Below the pieces are notes generated by a model. The model saw only the letters and a program-made list of their open reading frames with translations. It was not told the DNA's origin and did no database searches. From Methylobacterium gnaphalii (GTDB lineage: Bacteria > Pseudomonadota > Alphaproteobacteria > Rhizobiales > Beijerinckiaceae), in the NCBI RefSeq assembly GCF_007992215.1, contig NZ_BJZV01000001.1, forward strand, positions 248,001 to 312,000: 64,000 bases of DNA, read 5' to 3'. The translations under genes were made by a program, and so were the position numbers. Shown in pieces: positions 52,763-61,307 of this stretch (the first letter of the stretch is position 1; the number at the start of each line of letters is the position of its first letter).

Positions 52763-53173
52763 ATGGTGGATTCGGATCGCGTCGTCGGCGGCGCCAAGGA
52801 ACTTGGCGGCAAGGTCCAGAGCGCGGTCGGCGATGCTGCCGGCTCGTCGCAGGATTCCCTTGAGGGCCGTTACCGCGACGCGCAGGGCAAGGCGCAACAG
52901 ACCTTTGGCGAAGCCAAGGACAAGGCGCGCGATGTCGCCGACAATGTCGGCGCCTATGCCAACGACGCCCTCGACCGCGGCAGCCAATATGCCCGCGAGG
53001 CCTACGATCGCGGAGCCGACTACGCCCGCGACGCCTATGATCGGGGCGGCGAGTATGTTCGCGGTGGACATCGCGCGGTCACCGAGCGGGTCGAGGAGAA
53101 CCCGATGGTCGCCCTGCTCATCGCCGGCGCTGTCGGCTACGGCCTTGCCCTGCTCCTGCACAGCCGCCGTTGA
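52763..53173 (+). CDS. CsbD-like stress protein with C-terminal membrane anchor
   Basis: A 136-residue protein. The N-terminal half, VVGGAKELGGKVQSAVGDAA and RYRDAQGKAQQTFGEAKDKA, is CsbD-like (stress-induced, function unclear). A tandem of YDRGADYARDAYDRGGEYVR-type repeats follows, then a C-terminal membrane segment (MVALLIAGAVGYGLALLLH), as in YqjD/ElaB proteins. AGGAG lies seven bases before ATG 52763. A strong terminator lies downstream. A candidate EcfG-type promoter is upstream. Confidence 0.8.
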   Translation: MVDSDRVVGGAKELGGKVQSAVGDAAGSSQDSLEGRYRDAQGKAQQTFGEAKDKARDVADNVGAYANDALDRGSQYAREAYDRGADYARDAYDRGGEYVRGGHRAVTERVEENPMVALLIAGAVGYGLALLLHSRR

Positions 53174-53226
53174 GGAGCGTGCCCGGTCGCCGAGCACGGC
53201 GGCTGGGAGCTTGTACGGCAACGACG

Positions 53227-53254
53227 AACGGCCGGCGCTCTGCCGGCCGTTTTC
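53227..53254 (+). terminator. Rho-independent terminator of the CsbD-like gene
   Basis: A 9-bp stem, ACGGCCGGC/GCCGGCCGT (53228-53236 and 53242-53250), with a 5-nt loop and an A-T extension at its base, followed by TTTC. Confidence 0.75.
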
Positions 53255-53339
53255 ATATTCCGCCCCTGCCGCCCATCATTCCGGGACGCGTCAGAGGCGA
53301 GACGGCGATCATGGGCCACCGTTACGGCGTCACGGGCGG

Positions 53340-54089
53340 CTACGGGCGAAATCCCTCGAACACCATCTGGTCGGCATGGGCAGCGGCGTTCCGGCGCTGA
53401 TCGTCGGTGCGCACGGTCCAGGTCATGACTGGCATCTGCCCGAGTTGTCGGCAGAGATAGGGGACGCCGCCGGGCAGATCGTCGACGCGCCAGGACAGGA
53501 AGTCGGGCCGGCTCTCCCGCAGGTGGAGCAGGTTGGCGAGGTCGAAGCGCTGCACACTCGTGAGGCGTGCGTAGGACGGGTTCTCCTGGCTGCTCTCGGC
53601 GACGATGCCCCGCGGGATTTCCGCTCGAGCGAAGTCGGCCAATGCGCCGACGATGTGTGGATCGAAGGATTTCAGCGCCACCGGCCCGTCATAGGCTGCG
53701 ACAGCCTCGGCGACGCGGCGGGCGAGCCGCAGATCGTCGTCGAACTGCGTCTTCACCTCGATGATCAAGGGCGTGCGGCCCGCGATGGCTCGCAGAAAAT
53801 CGGGCAGCGTCGGGATGCGCTGCTCGCTGCCCGCGACCGTGAGCGCCGCGAGATCGGCCGCATCGCGCGAGGCGATCGGCTCGCTCGCCTCCGTCAGCCT
53901 GCCGAGCGCCTCGTCGTGAAACACCATCGCCTCGCCATCGCGGCTCGGCTGCACGTCGCATTCGATGGCGTAGCCGCCGGCAATGGCGGCCTCGGCTGCG
54001 GCGATCGTGTTCTCGGGGATGCCGGCTGTGCGGTCATGCAGCCCGCGATGGGCGATCGGCCGGGCGATGAGCCAGCCGGGCGCGGCCAC
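53340..54089 (-). CDS. Glycerophosphodiester phosphodiesterase family protein
   Basis: A 249-residue GDPD enzyme that cleaves glycerophosphodiesters. The metal and catalytic motifs are present: RPIAHRGLHD, ENTIAAAEAAI, IECDVQPSRDGEAMVFHDE, IIEVKTQ, and the C-terminal MTWTVRTDDQRR. The start is GTG 54089, two bases after the RidA stop, with GAGGTG eight bases upstream; the two genes are therefore coupled. Confidence 0.88.
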   Translation of the reverse strand: MAAPGWLIARPIAHRGLHDRTAGIPENTIAAAEAAIAGGYAIECDVQPSRDGEAMVFHDEALGRLTEASEPIASRDAADLAALTVAGSEQRIPTLPDFLRAIAGRTPLIIEVKTQFDDDLRLARRVAEAVAAYDGPVALKSFDPHIVGALADFARAEIPRGIVAESSQENPSYARLTSVQRFDLANLLHLRESRPDFLSWRVDDLPGGVPYLCRQLGQMPVMTWTVRTDDQRRNAAAHADQMVFEGFRP

Positions 54090-54091
54090 GT

Positions 54092-54565
54092 TCAGCGCAC
54101 CTCGAACATCGCTTCGACTTCGACCGCCGCGTCGAGCGGCAGCTCGGCGACGCCGACGGTGGAGCGCGCATGGCGGCCGCGGTCGCCGAGCACCTCGACC
54201 ATCAGATCGGACGCGCCGTTCATGATCGGAGCGAGCCCGGCGAAGCTCGGCACAGCGTTGATGAAGCCGCCGAGCCGCACGCATTGCTCGACGCCGTGGT
54301 CGAGATCGCCGATGGCGGCCTCGACCTGGGCCAGCACGTTGAGGGCGCAGAGCCGCGCGGCCGCGATGCCGGCTTCCACCGAGACCTCGGCGCCGAGCTT
54401 GCCCTTGTGGGCATCGGCGAGCTTGCCATCGGGGCCGAAGCAGATCTGGCCGGAGATGATCACCAGGTTGCCGACGCGCACGAACGGGACGTAGTTGGCG
54501 ACCGGCGCGGCGGCTTTCGGGAGCGTGAGCCCGAGCTTCTCCAGACGTTCCTTGACCGAACTCAT
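54092..54565 (-). CDS. RidA family deaminase
   Basis: A 157-residue protein of the RidA/YER057c/UK114 family, which hydrolyses reactive enamine/imine intermediates. This is the longer RidA subgroup: [28 protein letters not shown] at the N-terminus, then [15 protein letters not shown] and [18 protein letters not shown]. The Arg of the usual active site lies in the C-terminal part ([22 protein letters not shown]). ATG 54565 has GGAGGG upstream. It is coupled to the GDPD gene. Confidence 0.88.
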   Translation of the reverse strand: MSSVKERLEKLGLTLPKAAAPVANYVPFVRVGNLVIISGQICFGPDGKLADAHKGKLGAEVSVEAGIAAARLCALNVLAQVEAAIGDLDHGVEQCVRLGGFINAVPSFAGLAPIMNGASDLMVEVLGDRGRHARSTVGVAELPLDAAVEVEAMFEVR

Positions 54566-54648
54566 GCGCTGCCCTCCGAAACGGGTTGTCGTCACCCGCG
54601 CTTCGAGCACGGGGCGGCGTCCTGGTGCAAGCCAAGCTCCTGTCACAA

Positions 54649-54676
54649 TTGACACGCCGTGCGCATGTCATAGTAA
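54649..54676 (+). promoter_or_regulatory. Candidate promoter of argD
   Basis: A perfect -35 TTGACA (54649-54654) is followed after 16 bp by TAGTAA (54671-54676). It would start transcription near 54683, about 38 bp ahead of the argD ATG. Confidence 0.5.
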
Positions 54677-54720
54677 TCGCGCGCGTGCCGCCCGTCCCCG
54701 AGGCGGCACTTTCTTTTAGA

Positions 54721-55959
54721 ATGGCTGCCCTGCGCGGCCTCGTCACGGAGAGCCCCTTGGCATCCGCTCCCTCTTCCGCACTCGTGCCGACCTATAACCG
54801 CGCGCCGATCGCTTTCGAGCGCGGCGAGGGCGCCTGGCTCGTGGCGAGCGACGGCGAGCGATACCTGGATTTCGGCGCCGGCATCGCCGTGAACGGGCTC
54901 GGACATGCCCATCCGCATCTCGTCGAGGCGCTGACGGCGCAGGCGCAGAAGGTCTGGCACACCTCGAACCTGTTCCAGATTCCCGAGGGCGAGAGGCTCG
55001 GCCAGCGGCTGGTGGACGCGACCTTCGCCGATGTCGCCTTCTTCGCCAATTCCGGCGCGGAAGCGAACGAGGCCGCCATTAAGATGGCGCGCAAGTACCA
55101 CGCGGCCGGCGGCCATCCCGAGCGCTATCGGATCGTCACCTTCGAGGGCGCCTTCCATGGCCGCACCCTGGCGACGATCGCGGCGGGCGGCCAGGCGAAG
55201 TACATCGAGGGCTTCGGCCCGAAGGTCGACGGCTTCGATCAGGTGCCGGTCGGCGACGTCGAGGCGCTGATGGCGGCGATCGGGCCGGAGACGGCCGCGC
55301 TGATGATCGAGCCGATCCAGGGCGAGGGCGGCGTGCGCAGCGTCGGCGCCGACCTGCTGCGCCGCCTGCGCGCGATCTGCGACGAGCACGGCCTCCTGCT
55401 GATCTATGACGAGGTCCAGACGGGCGTCGGGCGCACAGGGCGGTTCTTTGCCCATGAGTGGACCGGTGTGGCACCCGACATCATGAGCGTGGCCAAGGGC
55501 ATCGGCGGCGGCTTCCCACTCGGCGTCTGCCTCGCCACCGCTGAGGCCGCGAGAGGCCTGACGGCAGGGACACATGGCACCACCTTCGGCGGCAACCCGC
55601 TCGCCATGGCCGTGGGCAATGCCGTGCTCGACGTCATCCTGGCCGACGGCTTTCTCGATCGCGTGCAGCAGACTGCGTTGCACCTGAAGCAGCGGCTCGC
55701 CGAACTCGTCGACCGGCACCCCCGCGTCTTCAGCGAGATCCGTGGTCAGGGACTGATGATCGGTCTCAAGCTTAACGTACTCAATACCGATTTCACGGCT
55801 GCCGCCCGCGCGCAGAAACTGCTCGTGATCCCGGCCGGCGACAATGTGGTGCGATTGCTGCCTCCGCTGATCATCACGGAGGACGACGTGGCCCAGGCGG
55901 TCGAACGCCTGGATGCGGCGGCCAGCACCATCGAAGCGCAGGTCCGCGGGGCGGCCTGA
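54721..55959 (+). CDS. argD: Acetylornithine aminotransferase ArgD
   Basis: A PLP enzyme for arginine synthesis, 412 residues from ATG 54721. Typical blocks are [79 protein letters not shown] and the PLP-Lys in [19 protein letters not shown] at 54757 (GGAGAG upstream) would give 400 residues, nearer to some homologues. The succinyl-diaminopimelate aminotransferase reaction is also possible for this family. argF follows 142 bp downstream. Confidence 0.95.
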   Translation: MAALRGLVTESPLASAPSSALVPTYNRAPIAFERGEGAWLVASDGERYLDFGAGIAVNGLGHAHPHLVEALTAQAQKVWHTSNLFQIPEGERLGQRLVDATFADVAFFANSGAEANEAAIKMARKYHAAGGHPERYRIVTFEGAFHGRTLATIAAGGQAKYIEGFGPKVDGFDQVPVGDVEALMAAIGPETAALMIEPIQGEGGVRSVGADLLRRLRAICDEHGLLLIYDEVQTGVGRTGRFFAHEWTGVAPDIMSVAKGIGGGFPLGVCLATAEAARGLTAGTHGTTFGGNPLAMAVGNAVLDVILADGFLDRVQQTALHLKQRLAELVDRHPRVFSEIRGQGLMIGLKLNVLNTDFTAAARAQKLLVIPAGDNVVRLLPPLIITEDDVAQAVERLDAAASTIEAQVRGAA

Positions 55960-56101
55960 GCAAAGAGCAGGCTGCGAAAAAGCGGGAACGGTTTTCGCTG
56001 AGGCCCTGCACTCACTCTTTGAAGCGACCATGCGTTGTTTTGATTGATGCAATCGAACCACCGCAAGATCGAGAGACGAACGAACAGCAAAGCACGAGAT
56101 C

Positions 56102-57064
56102 ATGGCCGCGACAGCGAATGGGACGGGACGGGACGTCCGCCACTTCCTCGACCTGAAGGACTTCTCCGGAGCCGAACTGCGCCGCATCATCGATGCCAGC
56201 AGCGCCATGAAGCGCGCGCGCCGCAAGGGCCGCCGCGCCACGGACCTTCCGCTGACGGGCCGCCAGCTCGCAATGGTGTTCGACCGGCCCTCGACCCGTA
56301 CCCGCGTCTCGTTCGACATTGCCATGCGGGAACTCGGCGGCGAGACGCTCATGCTGACCGGCAAGGAGATGCAGCTCGGCCGTGGCGAGACCGTCGCCGA
56401 CACGGCGCGTGTGCTCTCGCGTTACGTCGATGCCATCATGATCCGCATCCTGGATCACGGCCTGATGGCCGAGCTTGCCGAGAACGCCTCGGTGCCCGTC
56501 ATCAACGCGCTCACCAAGGTCTCGCATCCGTGCCAGATCATGGCCGACGTGCTGACCTTCGAGGAGCATCGCGGACCGATCAAGGGCCGCACCGTGGCTT
56601 GGTCGGGCGATGCCAACAACGTGCTCGCGAGCTGGGTGCATGCCGCGGCCCGCTTTGACTTCACCCTCAACGTCGCCGCGCCGCCGGAACTGGCGATGCC
56701 GTCCGCGCTCGTCGACTGGGCGAAGCGTGAGGGCGCCCGCGTCAACGCCACGACCGATGCCTACGAGGCGGTCGACGGGGCTGATGCTGTCGTCACCGAT
56801 TGCTGGGTGTCGATGGGCGACGATGACGAGCATTACCGTCACAACCTGCTCTCACCCTACCGGGTCGATGCGGAGCTGATGAAGGCCGCTGCCAAGGACG
56901 CGATCTTCATGCACTGCCTGCCCGCCCATCGCGGCGAGGAGGTCACCGTGGAGGTGATCGATGGCCCGCAATCGGTGGTGTTCGACGAGGCCGAGAACCG
57001 CCTGCATGCACAGAAGGGCATCCTGGCCTGGTGCCTCGAGGCGCCGGGGCTGGGGCTGGCCTGA
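56102..57064 (+). CDS. argF: Ornithine carbamoyltransferase ArgF
   Basis: Forms citrulline from ornithine and carbamoyl phosphate, the step after ArgD in the pathway. The 320-residue protein carries the carbamoyl-phosphate motif [12 protein letters not shown], the [15 protein letters not shown] block and the ornithine-binding [11 protein letters not shown]. The SMG-loop motif is present as [12 protein letters not shown] 56102 is used; there is no closer ribosome site than AGCACGAG. hslO, often next to argF in relatives, does not follow. Confidence 0.96.
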   Translation: MAATANGTGRDVRHFLDLKDFSGAELRRIIDASSAMKRARRKGRRATDLPLTGRQLAMVFDRPSTRTRVSFDIAMRELGGETLMLTGKEMQLGRGETVADTARVLSRYVDAIMIRILDHGLMAELAENASVPVINALTKVSHPCQIMADVLTFEEHRGPIKGRTVAWSGDANNVLASWVHAAARFDFTLNVAAPPELAMPSALVDWAKREGARVNATTDAYEAVDGADAVVTDCWVSMGDDDEHYRHNLLSPYRVDAELMKAAAKDAIFMHCLPAHRGEEVTVEVIDGPQSVVFDEAENRLHAQKGILAWCLEAPGLGLA

Positions 57065-57154
57065 GCGGTCATTCACCGACGCGTGAGCCGTGCCACTTGA
57101 GACGGTCACGCTGCAGTCCCATCTCCTGGGCGTAGCCGTGGAGCACCCCTGACC

Positions 57155-57667
57155 GTGACCGAGCGCCGTCTCCTGCGCCGTATCGCTACCGCGATGGGCC
57201 TCGGCCTCGCCGCCGGCCTGCTCTCGGGCTGTGCCGGCGACATGCAGGCGAATACCGCGCTGCCAAGCCTGTACCTTCCGCTCACTACGGCGAATGCGTC
57301 GGTCGATACGGCTGCGGCGCGCGACATGATCTCTGCCTATCGCAAGGGACGCGGCGAGGCTCCGCTCACGGTTGATCCGGAACTGCAGAAGCTGGCCGAG
57401 ACTGAGGCCGCCGCGATGGCGGTTGCCGACAGGCCGAGCCAGAGCCGTACCGTGGCTGCCGCGATCGGCCGCCTCGGCTACGCTTCGCCGGGCGCCAACC
57501 TCTCGGCTGGCTACCACACGCTCGCCGAAGCCTTTTCGGGATGGCGTGACAGCGCTCCGCACAATGCCGTGATGCTCTCGCCCGATGCGACCCGGATGGG
57601 CATTGCCACGGCCTATGCGCCAGGCTCCAAGTACAAGGTCTACTGGGCGCTCCTCGTAGCGAAGTGA
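57155..57667 (+). CDS. CAP (SCP/PR1) domain lipoprotein
   Basis: A 170-residue lipoprotein: lipobox GLAAGLLSGC with Cys26, then a CAP domain (about 50-165), with MISAYRKGRGEAPLTVDPEL, LAETEAAAMAVAD, AFSGWRDSAPHNAVML and ATRMGIATAY. CAP proteins bind lipids or act in cell-wall contexts; the bacterial role here is unknown. The start is GTG 57155. The gene ends 90 bp ahead of the cytochrome c gene. Confidence 0.83.
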   Translation: MTERRLLRRIATAMGLGLAAGLLSGCAGDMQANTALPSLYLPLTTANASVDTAAARDMISAYRKGRGEAPLTVDPELQKLAETEAAAMAVADRPSQSRTVAAAIGRLGYASPGANLSAGYHTLAEAFSGWRDSAPHNAVMLSPDATRMGIATAYAPGSKYKVYWALLVAK

Positions 57668-57757
57668 GTGCTGCGTCATGGGCTCGGCCACCCGGCTTGC
57701 ATCTGCGCATTCAGCCGTCTACCGACTAGTAGGATGAAGCGTCGGGGATCCTCTTCG

Positions 57758-58060
57758 ATGGGAAAGCCAGTCCTCCGGTGGCAGATCGCGATGATGGCTG
57801 TGGCACTCGGTTGGGGGGCGCAGGCCGCCGAGCGGCTGCCGGCTGGCGCCTCCTCCTGCACGTCGTGCCATGCCGGTGCTGCGTCTGAGATCCCCGTCCT
57901 CGAAAACCTGACGGCTGCCGAGATCGAGGCGGCGCTGGAGGCTTATCGCTCGGGCGGGCGCGATGGCACGATCATGCCCCGTATCGCCAAAGGCTTCTCC
58001 GCCGCCGAAACTCGCGCGATCGCCGCCTCCCTTGGGCGTGACCGGCAGTCGAAGCCGTGA
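57758..58060 (+). CDS. Small cytochrome c (FccA/SoxE-like partner)
   Basis: A 100-residue single-haem cytochrome with signal peptide (ALGWGAQAA, cut near 24) and haem site SSCTSCHAG (34-38), and a Met ligand probably in GTIMPRIAKG. It overlaps the flavoprotein gene by four bases (GTGA), as the cytochrome subunit does in flavocytochrome c sulfide dehydrogenase. ATG 57758 has GGGGA upstream; ATG 57734 is the alternative. Confidence 0.82.
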   Translation: MGKPVLRWQIAMMAVALGWGAQAAERLPAGASSCTSCHAGAASEIPVLENLTAAEIEAALEAYRSGGRDGTIMPRIAKGFSAAETRAIAASLGRDRQSKP

Positions 58061-59313
58061 GCGCCCGGGCTACCCGCCGCACCATCCTCGGTGGACTGAC
58101 CGCGACGGCGCTCGCCGCACCGGCGCTCGCGCAGGCCAAGCCTGCCATCGTGGTGGTTGGCGGCGGCTATGGCGGTGTCACGGCTGCGCGCGAACTGGTG
58201 CGGCTCGGCCTCGGCGTCACGCTGGTCGAGCCGTCGGCGACCTATACCTCCTGCCCGTCGAGCAACGCCGTCATCGCCGGTTTGATGCCGCTTTCCGCTG
58301 TGACCTTCGATTACGCCGGCGTGAGACGCGCTGGCGTCACCGTTGTCCAGGATAGGGTGACCGCGATCGAGGCGGATGGCCGCCGCGTGCACCTCGCCGG
58401 CGAAGCTAGCCTTGCCTACGACCGGCTCGTCATGTCGCCGGGTGTCGCGATGCGCTTCGATGCGATCCCCGGCTACGACGAGGCTGCGAGCCTGGCGATG
58501 CCACATGCGTGGAAGGCCGGTGCGCAGACGGACCTCCTGATGCGCCAACTCGCGGCGATGGAGGATGGCGGCCTCGTTGTGATCTCCGCGCCGGGCATGC
58601 CCTATCGCTGCCCGCCCGGCCCCTACGAGCGCGCCAGCCTGATCGCGCACTTCCTGAAGACGCGGAAGCCGCGCTCGAAGGTGATCGTGCTCGACGCCAA
58701 GGACAAGTTCTCGAAGCAGCCGCTGTTCGAGGCGGCCTGGAAGACGCTCTATCCCGATCACCTCGAATGGGTGCCTGCCGCGAAGGGTGGACGCTTGAAG
58801 CAGGTCGATGCCGGCGCGATGGTGATCGAGGCCGAGGGCGGACGGTTCACGCCCGCGGTCGCGAACGTGATCCCGCCTCAGCGCGCGCCCGCTCTGTGCT
58901 TCGAGGCCGGTCTGGCGGATGCCTATGGCTGGTGCCGCATCGATCCGATCACGTTCGAGTCGATCCGCGTACCGGGTATCCACGTGCTGGGTGATGCCTC
59001 GGCAGCTGGAGCGATGCCGAAATCCGCCTTCTCGGCCAACGCGCAGGCCAAGGTCTGTGCCCAGGCTGTCGCCGATCTGTGCGGCAGCCGGAAGCCCGAC
59101 GAGCCGCGGCTGATCAACGTCTGCTACAGCCTTGCCGCACCCGACTACGGCTTCTCCGTCGCCGGGGTCTATGCCCCTGAATGGGATGCCCTGGTCTCGG
59201 TACTGGGAGCCGGCGGCCTCAGTCCGGACGAAGCGCCGGTCGCCTTCAGAGCGAAGGAGGCAGCTCTGGGCGCCGCTTGGTACCGTACGATTACCCGTGA
59301 GCTGTTCGGCTGA
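58057..59313 (+). CDS. Flavocytochrome c sulfide dehydrogenase flavoprotein (FccB-like)
   Basis: A 418-residue FAD protein that would oxidise sulfide and pass electrons to the haem subunit just upstream. A twin-arginine signal (RATRRTILGGLTATALAAPALA) exports the folded protein. The FAD motif VVVGGGYGGVTAARELVRLG and the second dinucleotide site are visible. The redox-active Cys pair of FccB/SQR is probably Cys in TSCPSSN and in PYRCPPGPYERA. The start is GTG 58057, coupled to the cytochrome gene. No sox genes are next to it. Confidence 0.88.
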   Translation: MSARATRRTILGGLTATALAAPALAQAKPAIVVVGGGYGGVTAARELVRLGLGVTLVEPSATYTSCPSSNAVIAGLMPLSAVTFDYAGVRRAGVTVVQDRVTAIEADGRRVHLAGEASLAYDRLVMSPGVAMRFDAIPGYDEAASLAMPHAWKAGAQTDLLMRQLAAMEDGGLVVISAPGMPYRCPPGPYERASLIAHFLKTRKPRSKVIVLDAKDKFSKQPLFEAAWKTLYPDHLEWVPAAKGGRLKQVDAGAMVIEAEGGRFTPAVANVIPPQRAPALCFEAGLADAYGWCRIDPITFESIRVPGIHVLGDASAAGAMPKSAFSANAQAKVCAQAVADLCGSRKPDEPRLINVCYSLAAPDYGFSVAGVYAPEWDALVSVLGAGGLSPDEAPVAFRAKEAALGAAWYRTITRELFG

Positions 59314-59325
59314 AGTGGGCTGGGC

Positions 59326-60180
59326 CTAGGGCAGACCCTTTCCGGCCGGCGTCGGCGGCGCCTCGGCGAGCAGCGTCACGGTCACGCGGCGGTTGGAGGC
59401 GAGGTAGGGATTGTCGGGAAACATCGGCTCAGTGTCGGCCTTGCCCGACACCGAGGCGAAGCGGTCGTCGGGCACGCCGGATTGGGCGAGGATGTCGCGC
59501 ACACTGATCGCGCGCCCGGCCGAGAGTTCCCACGGAGGCGCGGGCGGCCGGCGGCCGGGCTTCTCGCTGGCCGTGAAGCCGGTGATGCTGATGCGGTTCG
59601 GCATCTTGGCGAGGGTCGGCGCGAGCTTCTCCAGGATGCGGCGCGTGCGGTCGGTCGGCCGGGTCGAGCCTTCCGCGAACATCGAGCGGCCATCCTGGTC
59701 GACGATCGAGACGTCGAGGCCGCGGTGCGAGGGCGTGACCATGATGTTCTTCGACAGTTCGGCGATCTCCGGCATATCCTGCATCGCTTGCCGCAGGGAG
59801 GCAGCGGCGAGACCGAAGCCCTCCAGATAGCCGTTGTCATGGATGCCCTGATCGATGCCGAGCTCGGCCGTCGGCGGGGTGGTGTGGTCGGAGGCCTGCT
59901 CCGGCGGGATCTCGCGCTTGTTCTTGAGCTTGTCGGCCGTGGGCAGGCCATTGACCTCGATGATGCCGGCGAAGCGTGATTCCTGGTTCACGCCGAAGGC
60001 GTCGCGCATCGAGCCCGCGACGAGCTGCATCTTCCTCTGGTCCTGCGTCGAGTAGGCGGCGATCATCACGAAGAAGCTCATCAGGAGCGCCATGAGATCG
60101 GCAAAGGTCACAAACCAGCCGTGACCGCCATGCGCTCCGCCGCGCTTCCTCCTGGCCACCGGGTTCTCCTCTTGCTTCAT
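59326..60180 (-). CDS. motB: MotB-like flagellar motor protein
   Basis: The stator subunit with an OmpA-type peptidoglycan-binding C-terminus, 284 residues. A membrane helix follows HGGHGWFVTFADLMALLMSFF, where Asp28 is the conserved proton- or ion-carrying residue. After a plug and linker (about 50-135) the OmpA-like domain is at about 150-270, with ASNRRVTVTLL at the end. It is encoded after motA on the same strand (94-bp gap). Flagellar genes are not nearby. Confidence 0.9.
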   Translation of the reverse strand: MKQEENPVARRKRGGAHGGHGWFVTFADLMALLMSFFVMIAAYSTQDQRKMQLVAGSMRDAFGVNQESRFAGIIEVNGLPTADKLKNKREIPPEQASDHTTPPTAELGIDQGIHDNGYLEGFGLAAASLRQAMQDMPEIAELSKNIMVTPSHRGLDVSIVDQDGRSMFAEGSTRPTDRTRRILEKLAPTLAKMPNRISITGFTASEKPGRRPPAPPWELSAGRAISVRDILAQSGVPDDRFASVSGKADTEPMFPDNPYLASNRRVTVTLLAEAPPTPAGKGLP

Positions 60181-60274
60181 CTCCGATCCGACAGATCGGC
60201 CCGGAGGTGACCCGCCGCATGAGCGGCGTCGCGGTCATGCTTGCGCCGCATCGCGGTGCGGCGGTTTGCTGAAT

Positions 60275-61048
60275 TCACGCCGCCTCGGCGGAGAATTCGT
60301 CGCGGTGGTTGTGTGGCAGGTAGGCGACGAGCATCTCGCGCACCAGCGTGGCGCTCTTCTGGTCACGGATCAGCAGGATGCCGTCGATGATCAGCGAGCG
60401 GGAGACGTCCTCCTCCTCGAGCTTGAGGTGGAGCTTGTCGGCCAGCGGCAGGGCGATCATGTTCGCGATCAGCGCGCCATAGAGCGTGGCGAGCAGCGCC
60501 GTCGCCATGGCGGGACCGAGCTTCGAGGGGTCCGACATATGTGCGAACATCGTCACCATGCCGAGGATGGTGCCGATCATGCCCCAGGCCGGTGCACAAT
60601 CGCCGAAGGCACGGTAGATCTTCGAACCCTCGTCGAGATGCATCAGAAAGTTGTCGCGGTCGCGCTCCATCGTGTCGCGGATGAATTCGCGGTCGTAGCC
60701 GTCGGCGATGTAGCGGGCTCCCTGAGCCAGGAACGGGTCGGAAATCTCCATCGATTCCAGCGCGATCGGGCCCGACTTGCGCACGACTTCGGCGATCCTG
60801 GTGATCTCCTCGATCAGCTCGCGCGGCTTCACCGAGCGCATGGTGAAGGCGAAGCGCAGGCCCATCGGCACGCCGTGCAGGATGGTCGAGAACGGGAAGC
60901 GCATCATCGTCGCCATGGTGGCGCCGCCGAAGATCACGATGAAGGCGTGCTTGTCGTAATAGGCGCCGAAATCGCCTCCATCGATCATGATCAGCGTGAA
61001 AACGACGCCGAAACCGCCGAGCAGACCGACACCGGTTGCGAGATCCAT
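60275..61048 (-). CDS. motA: MotA/PomA-like flagellar motor stator protein
   Basis: A 257-residue four-helix membrane protein. The size and the segments GGATMATMMRFPF, DGYDREFIRDTMERD, SKIYRAFGDCAPAWGMIGTILGMVTMF and ALLATLYGALIANMIALPLADKLH resemble MotA of the PomA/short type. It pairs with MotB downstream to form the ion-driven stator. ATG 61048 is used. The upstream gap to ndvA (259 bp) is divergent and probably holds its promoter. Confidence 0.92.
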   Translation of the reverse strand: MDLATGVGLLGGFGVVFTLIMIDGGDFGAYYDKHAFIVIFGGATMATMMRFPFSTILHGVPMGLRFAFTMRSVKPRELIEEITRIAEVVRKSGPIALESMEISDPFLAQGARYIADGYDREFIRDTMERDRDNFLMHLDEGSKIYRAFGDCAPAWGMIGTILGMVTMFAHMSDPSKLGPAMATALLATLYGALIANMIALPLADKLHLKLEEEDVSRSLIIDGILLIRDQKSATLVREMLVAYLPHNHRDEFSAEAA

Positions 61049-61307
61049 GAAGCCACGCCCGACCCTTGGCCCCGCGCTTGTCCGCAGAGCAGCGTTCTAA
61101 GTCTAAAAAAATACACTGAACGATCGGTAAAAGCGGCTGCCGCATTCGTTGCTCGCGTCATGCAGCGTTCAGCCTCAACTTGCGATAAGTCCTTCGTCAC
61201 GAGGCGATAAGGGCCATCAGAGCCCGGCTCGCGGAGGGACGGGAGGACAAGGTCTGCGGCGCCTGCCCGGACTGGCCTCTCGAGGCGGGTTGGGGAGATC
61301 GTCCACC

